A stretch of DNA of 64,000 bases from Paludibacterium denitrificans (GCF_009707705.1 NZ_WLYX01000001.1:2790001-2854000); one strand, 5' to 3'. Shown: positions 20,739 to 31,814, counted from the first letter of the stretch. Numbers and translations: made by a program. The notes: a model not told the origin generated them from the sequence alone.

Positions 20739-21596
20739 ATGTTCGTCGGAATCGGGTATGTCATTATCCTTGCCTCCGTATTGGGGGGGCTTTGTCGCTG
20801 CAGGGGGCCATCTGGCGGCGTTGTTGCAACCGCTGGAAGTTGTGATGATCGCCGGTGCGGCCGCAGGTGCTTTTGTTGTGGCCAATGGCGGCACACCGCT
20901 CAAGGCCACGCTCAAGGCCTTGCCGACGGTGTTCAAGCCGACACCGTACAACAAAGCGTTTTACATGGAATTGTTCTCCTTGCTGTTTGAAATCCTGACC
21001 AAGGTGCGCAAGGAAGGTCTGATGTCGGTGGAAGCCGACGTGGACAACCCGGAAGCCAGTCCGGTGTTTACCAAGTATCCGGCTATCAGCGGCGATCACC
21101 ATGTGGTCGAATTTGTCTGCGATTATTTGCGCTTGATGGTCGGCGGTAACCTCAACGCCTTCGAGATCGAGAACCTGATGGATGTCGAAATCGAAACGCA
21201 CCATCATGAAGCCGAAGTACCGGTGGCAGCGGTCAACGGTATTGCCGACGGCATGCTTCGGCGTTCGGTATTGTGGCGGCGGTAATGGGCGTGGTGCACA
21301 CCATGGAATCGGTAGGTGCGCCGCTAGCAGAGTTGGGTATGCTGATTGCCCACGCACTGGTAGGGACGTTTCTGGGTATTTTGCTGGCCTACGGTTTTGT
21401 CGGCCCGCTGGCTTCGATTCTTGGTTTCAAGGCAGCGGACAGCACCCGTGTTTACCAAACCATCAAGGTTACCCTGTTGGCCAGCCTCAACGGCTATGCT
21501 CCGCAAGTGGCCGTTGAATTTGGCCGCAAGGTGTTGACCTCCACGGATCGTCCGTCCTTCAAGGAACTGGAAGATCACGTCAAGCACAAGAAATAA
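20739..21596 (+). CDS. motA: Flagellar stator protein MotA (one homopolymer error, one A-lesion)
   Basis: Inner-membrane proton-channel subunit, about 286 residues after repair. MFVGIGYVIILASVLGGF, the AGAAAGAFVVANG helix, cytoplasmic RKEGLMSVEADVDNPEAS and the C-terminal VGTFLGILLAYGFVGPLAS helix are typical. A run of seven G near 20785 should be six. At 21255-21262 GCTTCGGC should be GCCGGC, restoring ADGMPAFGIVAAVMG. motB follows 18 bases later. Confidence 0.93.
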
Positions 21597-21614
21597 TCGG
21601 TAACAGGCAAAGCC

Positions 21615-22526
21615 ATGGCTGACGAATCGCAACGCCCCATTATTGTTAAGCGCATCAAGAAAGGTGGCCACGGCCACCACGGCGGGGCATGGAAGATTGC
21701 TTACGCTGACTTTGTGACAGCAATGATGGCGTTCTTCCTGTTGATGTGGCTGCTGGGCTCGGCATCGCAGGGTACGCTGAACGGTATCGCTGAGTTCTTC
21801 AAGACGCCGCTGAAAGTGGCGATGTCTGGCGGTAGCGGTGCCGGTGACGCCACCTCGGTGGTCAAGGGCGGCGGTAATGATCTGACCAAGAATGCCGGGC
21901 AGGTCAACAAGAAGTCGAAAGAGGCCGAAAAGCAGCGCAAGGCGCAGGAAAAGGCCTCGCTCAGCAAATTGCAGCAAAACATTCAGCACACCATCAACAA
22001 CAATGTTTTGCTGAAGGATTACAAAAACCAGCTCAAGCTGGAAATGACGCCTGAGGGCCTGAAAATCCAGATCGTGGATGAACAGAATCGGCCGATGTTC
22101 GACTCCGGCAGTTCGCGCATGCTGCCGCATACCCGCGTCCTGCTGCAGCAACTGGCGCAGGATCTGAACCAGCTGCCCAATCGCATCAGCATTTCCGGTC
22201 ACACCGATGCTACGCCGTTTAGCGGCGGGCAGGCCGGTTACAGCAACTGGGAGCTGTCTGCTGACCGTGCCAACACCGCGCGGCGTGAGCTGATTGCTGG
22301 TGGCTTGCAGCAAGACAAGGTATTGCGTGTGGTAGGCGTGGCCTCCGCTAATCCGTTGATCAAGACCAATGTGTTTAGCCCGGAGAACCGCCGCATTACG
22401 ATCGTCGTGCTCAATCAGGAATCCGAAGAAGCCATCCAGAATGACGGTATCCGCCCGGGAAGTGAGGGCGATACGCCGTCACCGGCTGCGGCCGCAACGC
22501 CTACCAGTCCGGGGGCGCATGGCTGA
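21615..22526 (+). CDS. motB: Flagellar stator protein MotB
   Basis: 303 residues, intact. A basic N terminus with a His-Gly-rich stretch precedes the single helix YADFVTAMMAFFLLMWLL, whose Asp is the proton-binding residue. A C-terminal OmpA-like peptidoglycan-binding domain contains GHTDATPF and the NRRI motif near ENRRITIVV. It pairs with MotA. The stop overlaps the start of the next gene (ATGGCTGA). Confidence 0.95.
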   Translation: MADESQRPIIVKRIKKGGHGHHGGAWKIAYADFVTAMMAFFLLMWLLGSASQGTLNGIAEFFKTPLKVAMSGGSGAGDATSVVKGGGNDLTKNAGQVNKKSKEAEKQRKAQEKASLSKLQQNIQHTINNNVLLKDYKNQLKLEMTPEGLKIQIVDEQNRPMFDSGSSRMLPHTRVLLQQLAQDLNQLPNRISISGHTDATPFSGGQAGYSNWELSADRANTARRELIAGGLQQDKVLRVVGVASANPLIKTNVFSPENRRITIVVLNQESEEAIQNDGIRPGSEGDTPSPAAAATPTSPGAHG

Positions 22527-23285
22527 TGCCAGCTTGCGCCGTAGGGCGTGGTGGCGCCGGTGGCCTGATTCAGCTATTAGCCGCTGTGGCGGCCCTGGTA
22601 CTTTATTGCCCCGGCCAGCCAGCCTGCCGCCCGGGCCGTGCTGCAAGGTTTGCTGAGTTGTTTGCTGGCGTTTGTGTATCGTTTGCCCTGGTTGGCAGAA
22701 ATGGGGTCATGCGCTGTTCATGCCTGCCGTGGTCGTGATGCAGCAGGCGGCCTTACCGGCCTGGGTCTATTTGCTTGGCTTGTTGCTAACACTGGCTGTG
22801 GGGCGTAATGCACTGGTGGAGCGCGTACCGCTTTACCGTTCGGCCTCTGAGGTGGCGCAAAAGCTGGCTGAATGTTTGCCCCAGAATGCCAGCTTGCTGG
22901 AAGCGGGCTGCGGAGATGGTCGGCTTGCCTTGCAATTGGCACGCTTGCGTCCCGATGTGCATATTCAGGCTCTGGAAAATGCGTGGGGCAGCTGGTTGCT
23001 GGCGCAGCTACGTTGGTATTGCTCTGGGCGCCCGTCGCAAGTTCGCATGCGTTGTCACAGTTTCTGGCAAGAAGACTGGTCCGGCTACGATGCGGTTTAT
23101 GCGTTTCTGTCACCGGCACCAATGCCACGCGTCTGGTCCAAGTTCATGGCTGAAGGCAAACCCGGCTGTGTTTTGATCAGCAATACCTTTGCCATTCCTG
23201 ATACCCAACCCGATGAACGCCTGCCGCTTTTAGCGCGCTCCAAAAAGAATTACTGATCTGGCACACTCCCCATGGACCTCGTTAA
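22519..23285 (+). CDS. Membrane-anchored methyltransferase-like protein (several lesions)
   Basis: The gene overlaps motB at its start and the HDOD gene at its end. The intact central part carries a class I SAM-binding motif LLEAGCGDGRLALQLA after a helix WVYLLGLLLTLAVG. Upstream frames read as further hydrophobic segments (LLSCLLAFVYRLPW) joined by one extra base at CCTGGTTGG near 22690, plus at least one more shift before 22600. At 23228-23234 TTAGC for GCCGGC gives the true C terminus ..LPLAGALQKELLIWHTP. I infer about 250 residues with two or three N-terminal helices and a cytoplasmic methyltransferase fold. The substrate is unknown; the link to motility is only by position. Confidence 0.65.
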
Positions 23286-24597
23286 CTGGCTTAAATCCAT
23301 CGCGGAACGACGATGGCCGATTCTGCCCGCTACCCTCGTGGAGTTGCGTGCCACCAGCGCACGCCATAGCGATCTGATCAGCTTTTCCGATTTGGCCAAT
23401 CTGTGCCTGTCCGATCCGTTGCTGTTGTTTGATCTGCTACGCGTAGTGGGTGGTTCGCGAGCCTTGCAGCGTAATGAAAGCCTGCCGACGGTTGAGCAAA
23501 CGCTGATGCTGATGGGCATGGAAGCGCTAGGGCATCGTTTTGACAAGCTCACCCCGTTACAGCCGGTGGCGGACAAGTTGTCGCCGGAGGTGTTGGAAGC
23601 GGTGGCGGACTGGCTGGCCCGTGGCCGGGTAGCCGCGCTGATCGTCAAGGAGTGGCTGTCGCTGGCAGATGAACACAAGGTGGAAGAATGCTTTGTGGCG
23701 GCCTTGCTCTACAATCTTCCCGCTTGTCTGTACCTGATTTACCGTAACCGGCTGCCAGACCGTCCTCTGCTGCAGGAGGTGTCCGATCATTTTGCTACCG
23801 ACTATCCTCGCGTGCTTGAGCAGTTTGTGCAGGCCATGCCGTTGCCGCTTGGTTTGCTGTCCATGCTCGGTACCGGCCCGCTGACCCCGCGCCGACAGTT
23901 GCTGAAGCTGGCAATGGCAACGGCCAATTCGTTGGAGCAGGGCTGGTGGCGCTCGTCGTGGCATGTGGGTATCGAGGCGGCGGCCAAGTTGATCGGCACG
24001 GATTACGCCCAGGCTTATGGCGCTGTGGTGCGCGCGGTGCTGGCGGTGGCGCGTTCACCGCGATCTTCCGGCTATACCTACCCGGCACGGGCGTTGTTGC
24101 AGCTGCAAAGTGATCATCAGCCTTCCAGCATGAAAACCGTGGCCACGTTGGCCGAACCGCAGCAGCTGGAACAGGCCGTACGTGAGGCTATCCGCTATCT
24201 GGCCAATGATCTGCGTTTTGAACGGATTGTGTTTTACCGCTACGAGCGGACCAGCCATGAGCTGAAACTGCGTTACCAGGTAGGGTTGGCCGAAAATCAT
24301 CCGCTACGCAAACTGGCGGTAGAGCTGGAACCCGGCTCCTTCTTTGCCTTGCTGACCAGCAAGCCACAAAGCTTTCATGCCCCGATGGCCGTGCGGGCCA
24401 AGCTGGTGGCCACGTATCAGGATGCCTTTTTCAACCATATTGGTAATGGCGAGTTTGCCGTGATGACGCTGTTTGCGGGGCACGAACTCGCCGGGGTGTT
24501 CTACGTTGACAACGGCAACAGTGGCACGGCTATCACTCAGGATCACTATCTGAAATTCAAGGAATGTGTGACGTTACTGACGCGTCGCCGGGGATGA
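23272..24597 (+). CDS. HDOD domain signalling protein
   Basis: 441 residues, intact. Residues about 20-230 resemble an HDOD domain (ILPATLVELRAT.., ..TVEQTLMLMGMEAL, FVAALLYNLPACLYL); the C-terminal third has a GAF-like look (LRFERIVFYRYERTSHELKL, ELAGVFYVDNGN). HDOD proteins act in regulation without the HD phosphohydrolase residues. Partners unknown. The stop codon is directly followed by the next ATG. Confidence 0.75.
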   Translation: MDLVNWLKSIAERRWPILPATLVELRATSARHSDLISFSDLANLCLSDPLLLFDLLRVVGGSRALQRNESLPTVEQTLMLMGMEALGHRFDKLTPLQPVADKLSPEVLEAVADWLARGRVAALIVKEWLSLADEHKVEECFVAALLYNLPACLYLIYRNRLPDRPLLQEVSDHFATDYPRVLEQFVQAMPLPLGLLSMLGTGPLTPRRQLLKLAMATANSLEQGWWRSSWHVGIEAAAKLIGTDYAQAYGAVVRAVLAVARSPRSSGYTYPARALLQLQSDHQPSSMKTVATLAEPQQLEQAVREAIRYLANDLRFERIVFYRYERTSHELKLRYQVGLAENHPLRKLAVELEPGSFFALLTSKPQSFHAPMAVRAKLVATYQDAFFNHIGNGEFAVMTLFAGHELAGVFYVDNGNSGTAITQDHYLKFKECVTLLTRRRG

Positions 24598-25397
24598 ATG
24601 GCGTACCAGAGCAAAATCATTACTTCGCCGCAAAACGAAGAAATCAAACATCTTAACCGCCTCGTGCAAAACGGCCGCGAGCGGCGCAAGGAAGGCGTCA
24701 TGGTGCTGGAAGGTCTGCACCTGACCCAATCCTGTCTGGAAGCCGGTGGCCAATTGCGCCGCTTGTACCTGAACGAACGTGCGCTGGATCACCCGGAGCT
24801 GAAGGCGCTGCTGACGCGGCTGCCGGATGCCGCCGTGGTGGTGACCGTGCCAGACAGTATTCTGGCGCGGGTGACGGCGCTGAATACCGCCGCCGAGGTG
24901 CTGGCCGTGTGTGCCCGGCCGCAACCGGCCATGGCGGCGGCTGACGCCAGCCGGGTGTTGCTGGAGGATATTCAGGACCCGGGGAACCTTGGCACCATCT
25001 TGCGTTGTGCTGCCGCATCCGGCGTGCGTGAGGTATTTCTTTCCAAAGGTTGTGTCGACATCTTTTCACCCAAAGTGCTGCGGGCATGGGGGCGCATTTT
25101 GCCCTGAACCTGCATGAGCAGGCCGAGCTGGCTGATGAAATGTGTGCGTTTGGCGGCCGCAAGCTGGTGACGCATCTGGATGGCAGTGTTTCGTTGTATC
25201 ACGAAGATTTGACTGGGCCGGTGGCTCTGGTGTTTGGCAATGAGGGCGCCGGTGTGAGCGCGTCGCTGGTGGCGCAGGCTGACGCGCGGGTGCGCATCCC
25301 GATGCCGGGCCATGCCGAATCGCTGAATGTGGCGATGGCAGCTACCGTGTGTCTATTCGAGAGGGTGCGTCAATGCGAAGCCAAGGCTGGACGATGA
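24598..25397 (+). CDS. TrmH/SpoU-family RNA methyltransferase (one A-lesion)
   Basis: SPOUT-class 2'-O-ribose methyltransferase, about 267 residues after repair. The N-terminal substrate-binding part starts ITSPQNEEIKHLNRL. The knot domain carries LLEDIQDPGNLGTILR, FGNEGAGVSASL and IPMPGHAESLNVAMA, the three SpoU motifs. At 25084-25087 four bases of GCCGGC are missing; repair gives ..KVLRAGMGAHFALNL. The target (23S rRNA or tRNA) is not decidable. The stop overlaps the start of the amidase gene (ATGA). Confidence 0.9.
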
Positions 25398-26073
25398 AAC
25401 GACGGCTCCTCTCCATGGTTGTTCTGCCTTGCTCGGTCTGGGCGGGCATACCTGCCGTGGCGGTGGATGTGGGGCATGGACTGAAGGCCCCCGGTGCACG
25501 CAGCGCCAGCGGGCAGACCGAGTTTTCCTTCAACCAGCGTCAGGCGCGGCAGTTGTCGCAGGTGCTGGCCGCGCGCGGCATCGGCAACGTGCTGATTGGC
25601 GAGTGGGGCGAGATGGAAAAACTGACCGATCGTACCGACAAGGCAGCGGCGCAGCGCTTGTTCGTCTCCGTGCACCATGATTCGGTGCAGCTACAGTATC
25701 TGGCTGAATCCAGTCGCTTTCACGGCTATTCGGTGTTTGTCTCGCGCCGCAATCCTTACCCCCGAGGCCAGCCTGGCTTGTGCCCGGCGCATTGCCACCG
25801 CATTGCAGCAGCGCGGTGAAACCCCCACTTTGCATCACCATGAGGCGATTGCTTAGCGAAAATCGCCCGCTGGCTGACGCGGCGCTGGGGGTGTACTGGT
25901 TTGATGATCTGGTGGTGTTGCGCACGGCCCGTCAGCCGGTACTGGTGGAGCACGGCGTGATCGTCAATGCGCAGGAAGAAAAGCGTCTGGCAGATCCGGC
26001 GGTGGAGCGCAAGTTGGCCGAAGCGGTGGCGGATGGTATTCAGGCTTGTTTGCCTGCCTTGCCGTTACGATAA
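25394..26073 (+). CDS. N-acetylmuramoyl-L-alanine amidase (one homopolymer error, one A-lesion)
   Basis: Periplasmic zinc amidase of the Amidase_3 fold, about 226 residues after repair. Signal peptide MKRRLLSMVVLPCSVWAG is followed by the zinc His in VDVGHGLKAPGA, FVSVHHDSVQ, and a C-terminal VLVEHGVIVNAQEE with the catalytic Glu. An extra C in the run near 25761 shifts the frame out (..RRNPYPEASLACARR). At 25851-25857 GCTTAGC for GCCGGC shifts it again (..HHEAIAGENRPLAD). Confidence 0.87.
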
Positions 26074-26083
26074 AAGCCCAACA

Positions 26084-26130
26084 ACACAACAGCCCCGCTG
26101 GTTTGCTCTGGCGGGGCTGTTGTGTTTCCG
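26084..26130 (+). terminator. Terminator after amidase gene
   Basis: ACAACACAACAGCCCCGC and GCGGGGCTGTTGTGTT form an unusually long stem around a 12-base loop, ending in TTT. Confidence 0.85.
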
Positions 26131-26180
26131 TGTAGCCGGGTTGATGACCGGCAAGGAAGCGGATTACTGCAACTTGCTGT

Positions 26181-26530
26181 TCATGCAGCGCTGTTGCACT
26201 CGCGCTTGCGGTCGTTGAGGAACTGCAGGCGTTCGATGGTGGCTTGAGTGGCGCAACTCAGGTTGACGAAGAAGCCGCGGTGATCCTTGTAACTGCAGCT
26301 GTCGTTGCGATTGCTGATCCAGGCCATTTGGCTGGCTTTCAACATTTTCTTGCCGTTGGCGTCGAGCAATTTGGCCAGTTCGCCATAGCTCTTGTTCAAT
26401 TCCTTGTCAGCCTGGCTGTATACCTTGTTCAGACAGTAGATATCATCAAAATCGTTCTTGGGCTTGTCGCAAGCGGAGTTGGCGTAGGCGCGCTAGCGGC
26501 CAGCAACAGGATGGCGAGCAGTTTTTTCAT
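26181..26530 (-). CDS. LprI/DUF1311-like secreted protein (one A-lesion)
   Basis: About 115 residues with a signal peptide (MKKLLAILLLAA..AYA) and four conserved-looking cysteines (SACDKPKND, IYCLNKV, NDSCSYKD, NLSCATQ). AWISNRNDSC and the CATQATIERLQFL tail match the lysozyme-inhibitor-LprI N-terminal/DUF1311 family. At about 26490-26498 GCTAGCGC replaces GCCGGC inside the signal peptide. Exported; whether it inhibits lysozyme is not known. Convergent with the amidase gene. Confidence 0.8.
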
Positions 26531-26685
26531 GATGACGGTTACTCTTCGGACAAAAGGCCAATTTAGCACTTTGTCATGTATTTGCCCATCTGGCGCTGTC
26601 AACCAAACGAGTAGAGGTCCCGTGCTGAGGTAGCCAACTGCCAGTAGTCCGGCAAGGGTGCAACACTGGCACGGGAGGTTGGCGG

Positions 26686-27926
26686 TTATAACGGCTTGGC
26701 AGCCAGCCCCAGTTCTTTGCGTGCCACAGCGATAGCTTGCACACGGGCGGCGTCTACCTCTGCTGGAATGCGCTGCTTGTCTTCGCAGGCCGCCGCGATG
26801 GCGCTTAAGCGATCCACCTGTCGGGCAGCGTCCAGCATGGTGCCCAGCCAGTCGGCCTGCGGGTAGGACGCCTGCTCGAAGCCAAGCCGACCGCGCGCGT
26901 CGGCCACACAGGTGGCCAGCATCAGGCGAAAGCGCTCGGGGCGGCGCAAGGCATCGGTGTCGCGGAACAGGCGCAGGATGGTGGAGGATTTCATCTCGTG
27001 CTTACGCCGTGCACCTTGGTGTGGTGCAACGCGGTAATGCGTGCGAGGTCACGGCAGTCGGCTGGCACGCGCAGGCGCTGGCACAGTGCGAGCAGTGGTT
27101 TTTCCCCGCGAGCTTCGTGGCCGATGTGGCGCGGCAGCACCTCTGCCAAGCGTCAGCGCTTTGCCCAGATCATGTGTCAGGGCGGCGAAGCGTGCCGCTA
27201 ACGGCAGCGACATGGCCGCGGCGGTATCGATGACGCGCATGGTGTGATCGCCGGTGTCGATTTCCGGGTGGTAGTCGGCGCGCTGCGGTACGCCGAACAG
27301 CGCGTCCACTTCTGGCAAAATGCGCGCCAGTGCGCCGCATTGGCGCAGGACACGAAACATGCGCGAAGGTTGATCGGCCATCAACCCCTTGGCCAGTTCC
27401 TGCCAGACCCGTTCGGGTACCAGTGCATCCACTTCGCCGTTGTCGACCATTTGCCGGGCCAGTGCCAGCGTTTCCGGCGCCACCTCGAAGCCAAAGCGTG
27501 CGGCAAAACGCGCCAGCCGCAGGATGCGCACCGGGTCTTCCATGAATGCCGGGCTGACATGGCGCAAAAGCCGTGCTTGCAGGTCTTGCTGGCCGTGATA
27601 GGGGTCGATGAGCTGGCCATTTTCGTCCTGCGCCATGGCATTGATGGTGAGATCGCGGCGAGCCAGATCGTCTTCCAGCGTGACATCCGGCGCGGCATGG
27701 AAAGCAAAACCATGATAGCCCTTGGCCGTTTTGCGTTCCGTGCGCGCCAGTGCGTATTCCTCCGGGTCTTGGGGTGCAGAAAAACCGGAAAATCCTTGCC
27801 GACCGGGCGGAAGCCCTGTGCCAGCATGGCTTCCGGCGTGGCACCCACGACCACCCAGTCTCTATCCTTGACCGGCAAACCCAGCAGACGGTCGCGCACG
27901 GCGCCGCCGACGATGTAGATCTTCAT
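26686..27926 (-). CDS. cca: CCA-adding tRNA nucleotidyltransferase (three lesions)
   Basis: Adds and repairs the tRNA 3' CCA. About 413 residues after repair. The nucleotidyltransferase core ([26 protein letters not shown]), the PERVWQEL region, and an HD domain ([20 protein letters not shown]) are seen. Breaks: one base lost near 27772 (..[15 protein letters not shown]); GCTTGGC for GCCGGC at 27145-27151 (..[14 protein letters not shown]); and about 26998-27006, probably also GCCGGC (..[14 protein letters not shown]). The start is 4 bases from the end of the upstream SDR gene. Confidence 0.92.
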
Positions 27927-27929
27927 GCC

Positions 27930-28879
27930 TTAACGCGTGGCCTTTTCTCGGTAAGCGGATAGCCGGGTGTTTTTGTCGTCACGGCCAAGGTAGCCTGGTG
28001 CCACGGATTCCAGCGCCGTCGGGGCAAACCCGAGCAAGCTGGTGGGGAAGGGATCGGGGCTGGTGTTATCCACGGCCAGTGAGCGGACGTTGTCGCGACT
28101 CATCAGCGGCCTGCCCGGCAGGCACTCCATCAGGGTGGCTTGTAGCAGTGCCAGCCCGGCCTAAGCAGCGGAATAACCGGACGCGGGTGGGCGGTGAGGC
28201 GGCCAACGTAGCCAACCAGTTCGGCCAACGTGTAGGTGCGCGGGCCGGTGAGATCGAGCCGTTGGTGGATGGTCAGCGGATTGTGCAGGCAGGCGACCAC
28301 GGCGCGTGCTACGTCATCGGCCCATACCGGGGCAAAGCGGGTATGCGCACCCGCCAACGGCAGCAGGGGCAGGCGGTTCAGTAGCCCGGCAAACAGGTTG
28401 AGAAAGCTGTCGCCAACGCCAAACACCACCGATGGCCGCAGGATGGTCCAGTCCAGCCCGCTGGATTTGATGCGTTCTTCGGCCAACCCTTTGGTCTGCT
28501 GATAATCGCTGGGGCCATTGGTGGCGGCGCCCAGCGCGCTGATATGCACCAGACGACGGATGCCTTGCTGCTTGCAGGCCTCAATGATTTTTTCCACCAG
28601 TTCGACATGCGCGTGTTCGAAGGCCCGGCGCGAACCATGCAGGATGCCGACCATGCTGACCACCGCATCGTGCCCTTGTAGCAGCTGCGCCAGCGCTTGC
28701 GGATCATGCAGGTTGGTTTCCACCAGCTCGGTTTGTGGCAGCACGATCAGCTGCTGTTTTTGCCGTTCGCGCTGGCGCGTGGGGATGGTAAGGGCGACAT
28801 CCTGTTCGGCCAACCTTTCGGCAATGTAGCTGCCGATGAAGCCGCCGCCGCCCAGTAGGGCGATGCGTGAATAGTTCAT
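27930..28879 (-). CDS. NAD(P)-binding SDR/NmrA-like protein (one A-lesion)
   Basis: About 316 residues. The N-terminal Rossmann motif LLGGGGFIGSYIAERL and DWTILRPSVVFG match the complex-I NDUFA9-like/NmrA group of atypical short-chain dehydrogenases, which bind NAD(P) without a full catalytic triad. At 28158-28166 the minus strand has GCTTAGGCC for GCCGGCC; repair gives ..VIPLPAGLALLQATLMECL and extends the gene to 27930. Function uncertain. Four bases separate it from cca. Confidence 0.85.
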
Positions 28880-28908
28880 GTGTCTGCTCCCTGTATGCTG
28901 TACCGGTG

Positions 28909-30799
28909 TTAGCGTGGCGGAATGGTGCCCATGCGGGTTTTCAGCGAGATATTGCCATGACCAAAGGTGCTGGCGTAATACGCGGCATTGGCCATGACTT
29001 TTTGAACATAGTCGCGCGTTTCGCTAAAGGGAATGGTTTCTGCATAAATGCTGCCTTCCAGCAGGTTGCTGTCCTGCCGGGCGCGGGCGCGGGCCGGGGC
29101 ATTGTAGGCGGCCGTGGCCATCACCATGTTGCCGGACAGGTTGTTGAGTACGTAGCGCAGATACCGGGTGCCCAGTTGCACGTTGGTGTCGATGTCGTGC
29201 ACGGCAAAGCTGTTACCCAGCCCCATTTTTCGCGCCACCCAGTGCGCGGTGGCCTAAGCATCAGCTGCATCAGGCCGGAAGCGCCAACGCCCGAGCGTGC
29301 CATGGTGATGAAACGGCTTTCCTGACGGATCAGGCCGTAGACCCAGTGCGTCGTCAATGCCCAATTGCTTGGCGTAACGCTGTGTCACTTCGCGGTACGG
29401 CGTGAGGTAGCGCAGCGAGAAATCATGATCGGTCTGGGTGCGTTCCGCGCTGTAGATGGCCATATCGTAAAAGCCCTGACGGCGCGCCAGTTCGGCGGCG
29501 GCCAACAGGTCGGCATCACGACGGCCACGCATGCTCCAGCGCCATTCGCGCTGGGCATCTGTGCGGAATTCCGGCTTGCGATAGCGCTCGCTCAGGTTGA
29601 ACAGCGCCAGTGCGCGCCGAATGCCAGGCTGGTTTTGCAGTCGGTTGATGCTTGCCTCATCCGGGTTGATGCGGCTGGCGGGCGTGGAGAGCGAGTTGCC
29701 GATTTCTTCCAGTGAGAGCAGAGCATAGTAATGGTGCCCCTGACTGGCCTTGACGAACAGTGAGGTGGCTTCGCTGGTCCGTCCCAACTGTTTGAGCGAG
29801 CGGGCGCGCCAGTATTGCCGGGCGGGTTTGTCGGCAACTTCGGCTGGCATCAGCCGCGTGATGCGTTCCACTTCCTGCCATTGGCGGGTGCGCAGTGCCG
29901 AGCGCGTCCACCATTCCCATTGTTCGCTGGTGAGTTGTGCCGGGTCGGCTTTTTCAAACCATTGCAGGGCTTGTGGCATCTGCAAGCGCTTGGCCGATTG
30001 CAACGCCAATTGCCCCGAGGCAAAGCCGGCGCGTTCCTTGCCGAGCGAGGCTTCAACCGCGCGCAGTTCGATGGCGGCGCCATTGATGTCGCTCTTGGCC
30101 TTGCGCACCACGTCGTAGGTCATGGCCTCTTGCCCGCTGGGGGTGGCAAGGTTGGCCGAAGCGGGTTTGTTGAGGTCCGCCGCATCCAGTGGCAAGCCAC
30201 CGGCTGCGGCGGTTTGCCGGGCGGCGCTGACATAGCCACCGGCCAGCAGCAAGCGGGTACGGCGCCAGAGCCAGTTACTGTCGACCAGGCCTTTTTGCGC
30301 GGCGGCGCTGATCAGCCTACTACAGCCTTCCGGGACGCTGCGGCTATCCAGAAAACGGTTGAGGTTGGCCGGGGTGCCGCCCGGCGCAGGCTATATAGCT
30401 GGCCGTAGCAGCTGGATTCCTCGTCGCGCCCGTCTTCCGGCAGCTTTTTCCATTCATTGCCAAACGTGCTCCAGTCTTCACGCTTGCCCAGTTTTTTTAC
30501 CCATTCGTTGCGGATACGTTCCGGCATGCTGCCTTCGCGGGCGCTGTTGAGAAAGGCGATTACCGGGCCATCGTTCTGTCGTTCCAGCGCCTGCCGGCCA
30601 GCCAGTAACTTGGGTACTGCCGCAGCGGGTAGTCGGCTGGCAGGCTGTCGGCGTAACTGGCCAGTACGGCGCTATTGTTTTTACGGAATGCTTCGCGTGC
30701 AGCGATCAGGTCGTCATCGCTGCTTACCTGTGCCGTCAGCGGAAGTAAGGCGGTGAGTGCCAGCGTCAGGCGGCACAACTGGGGAGCAAGCGGTTTCAT
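28909..30799 (-). CDS. slt: Soluble lytic murein transglycosylase Slt (several A- and B-lesions)
   Basis: Periplasmic muramidase-like enzyme, about 630 residues. Signal peptide [19 protein letters not shown]; a long alpha-superhelical domain; then the catalytic domain with Glu in [20 protein letters not shown] and YNAGP. Lesions: near 30594 (GGCAGGCG for GGCCAGGCG), near 30388 (CCTGCG for CCTGGCG), near 29353 (GCACTGG for GCCTGG), at 29251-29259 (GCTTAGGCC for GCCGGCC), and near 29093 a 3-base loss that removes the Gly of YNAGP without a frame change. This gene has the densest set of errors in the window. Confidence 0.9.
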
Positions 30800-31065
30800 G
30801 CGGGATATCCGGGTTTTTGTCAGGTTCCGTCGGTTCGGGCGACAGACGGAACGGCCTCATCGGCGCGGTGGTTGTGCCGCTGAGGTGTGGAATAGGGTCA
30901 AGGGCAGAGTTTAATGGCTCATGCCGCACGCTGCACGGGCTGACGGATGGTAATAAGAAACTCCAATCAAAAAGCTTTAAACAATCAATTAGACGTATTT
31001 GTTTGTTTCTATCAATATTGCCACATCGATTGATTAAACACTTAACCCCGTGCAAGGAGTCAGCC

Positions 31066-31797
31066 ATGTTGCAAAATCGTGAAGGTCAACGCGTTCCGAA
31101 TGTTACGTTCCACATCCGTGAAAACAACGAGTGGAAAGATGTTACCAGTGCCGAGCTGTTTGATGGCAAAACCGTCGCCGTGTTCTCGCTGCCGGGTGCC
31201 TTTACCCCGACGTGTTCGTCTACTCACCTGCCGCGTTTCAACGAACTGGCACCGGCCTTTTTCGCCAATGGTGTCGATGCCATCCTGTGTGTGTCGGTCA
31301 ACGACACCTTTGTGATGAACGAATGGGCCAAGGATCAGGAAGCCGAAAATCTGGTGATGATCCCGGACGGCAACGGCGAGTTCACCGCTGGCATGGGCAT
31401 GCTGGTGGACAAGAACGAGCTGGGCTTTGGCAAGCGTAGCTGGCGCTACTCCATGTTGGTGAAAGATGGGGTGGTGGACAAGATGTTCATCGAACCGCAA
31501 GAGCCGGGTGATCCGTTCAAGGTGTCCGATGCCGATACGCTGCTCAACTACATCAACCCCAACGCTCGCAAGCCGGATCAAGTTGTGGTGTTCAGCAAGG
31601 TAGGTTGCCCGCACTGCGCACGTGCCAAGGCGCTGCTGACGGAAAAAGGCTACCCGTTTGTTGATGTGCCGCTGGATAACAAAGTGCGTGGCAAGGTACT
31701 GGGTGCCGTATCCGGCAAGATGACCGCGCCGCAAGTGTTCATCAATGGCCAGCTGGTGGGTTCCGCCGACGATCTGGAAGCCTATTTCGCCAACTGA
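31066..31797 (+). CDS. Hybrid peroxiredoxin-glutaredoxin
   Basis: 243 residues, intact. A Prx5-type peroxiredoxin domain (residues 1-165, peroxidatic Cys in [15 protein letters not shown]) is fused to a C-terminal glutaredoxin ([28 protein letters not shown]). The fusion lets glutathione recycle the peroxidase in one chain, as in Haemophilus and Neisseria. AAGGAG lies 6 bases before the ATG. The 266-base leader is A+T-rich near the start. A thiol-disulfide flavoprotein follows. Confidence 0.94.
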   Translation: MLQNREGQRVPNVTFHIRENNEWKDVTSAELFDGKTVAVFSLPGAFTPTCSSTHLPRFNELAPAFFANGVDAILCVSVNDTFVMNEWAKDQEAENLVMIPDGNGEFTAGMGMLVDKNELGFGKRSWRYSMLVKDGVVDKMFIEPQEPGDPFKVSDADTLLNYINPNARKPDQVVVFSKVGCPHCARAKALLTEKGYPFVDVPLDNKVRGKVLGAVSGKMTAPQVFINGQLVGSADDLEAYFAN

Positions 31798-31800
31798 GCT

Positions 31801-31814
31801 AGGTTGGCCGAAAC
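31801..31814 (+). repeat. DUS-like repeat, intergenic
   Basis: AGGTTGGCCGAAAC, a full consensus copy, three bases after the peroxiredoxin stop. Confidence 0.75.

Noticed and set aside
26686..27006. Separate small gene at the 3' end of cca
   Set aside because: The frame is the C-terminal part of Cca displaced by a lesion near 27000; it begins inside a conserved helix.
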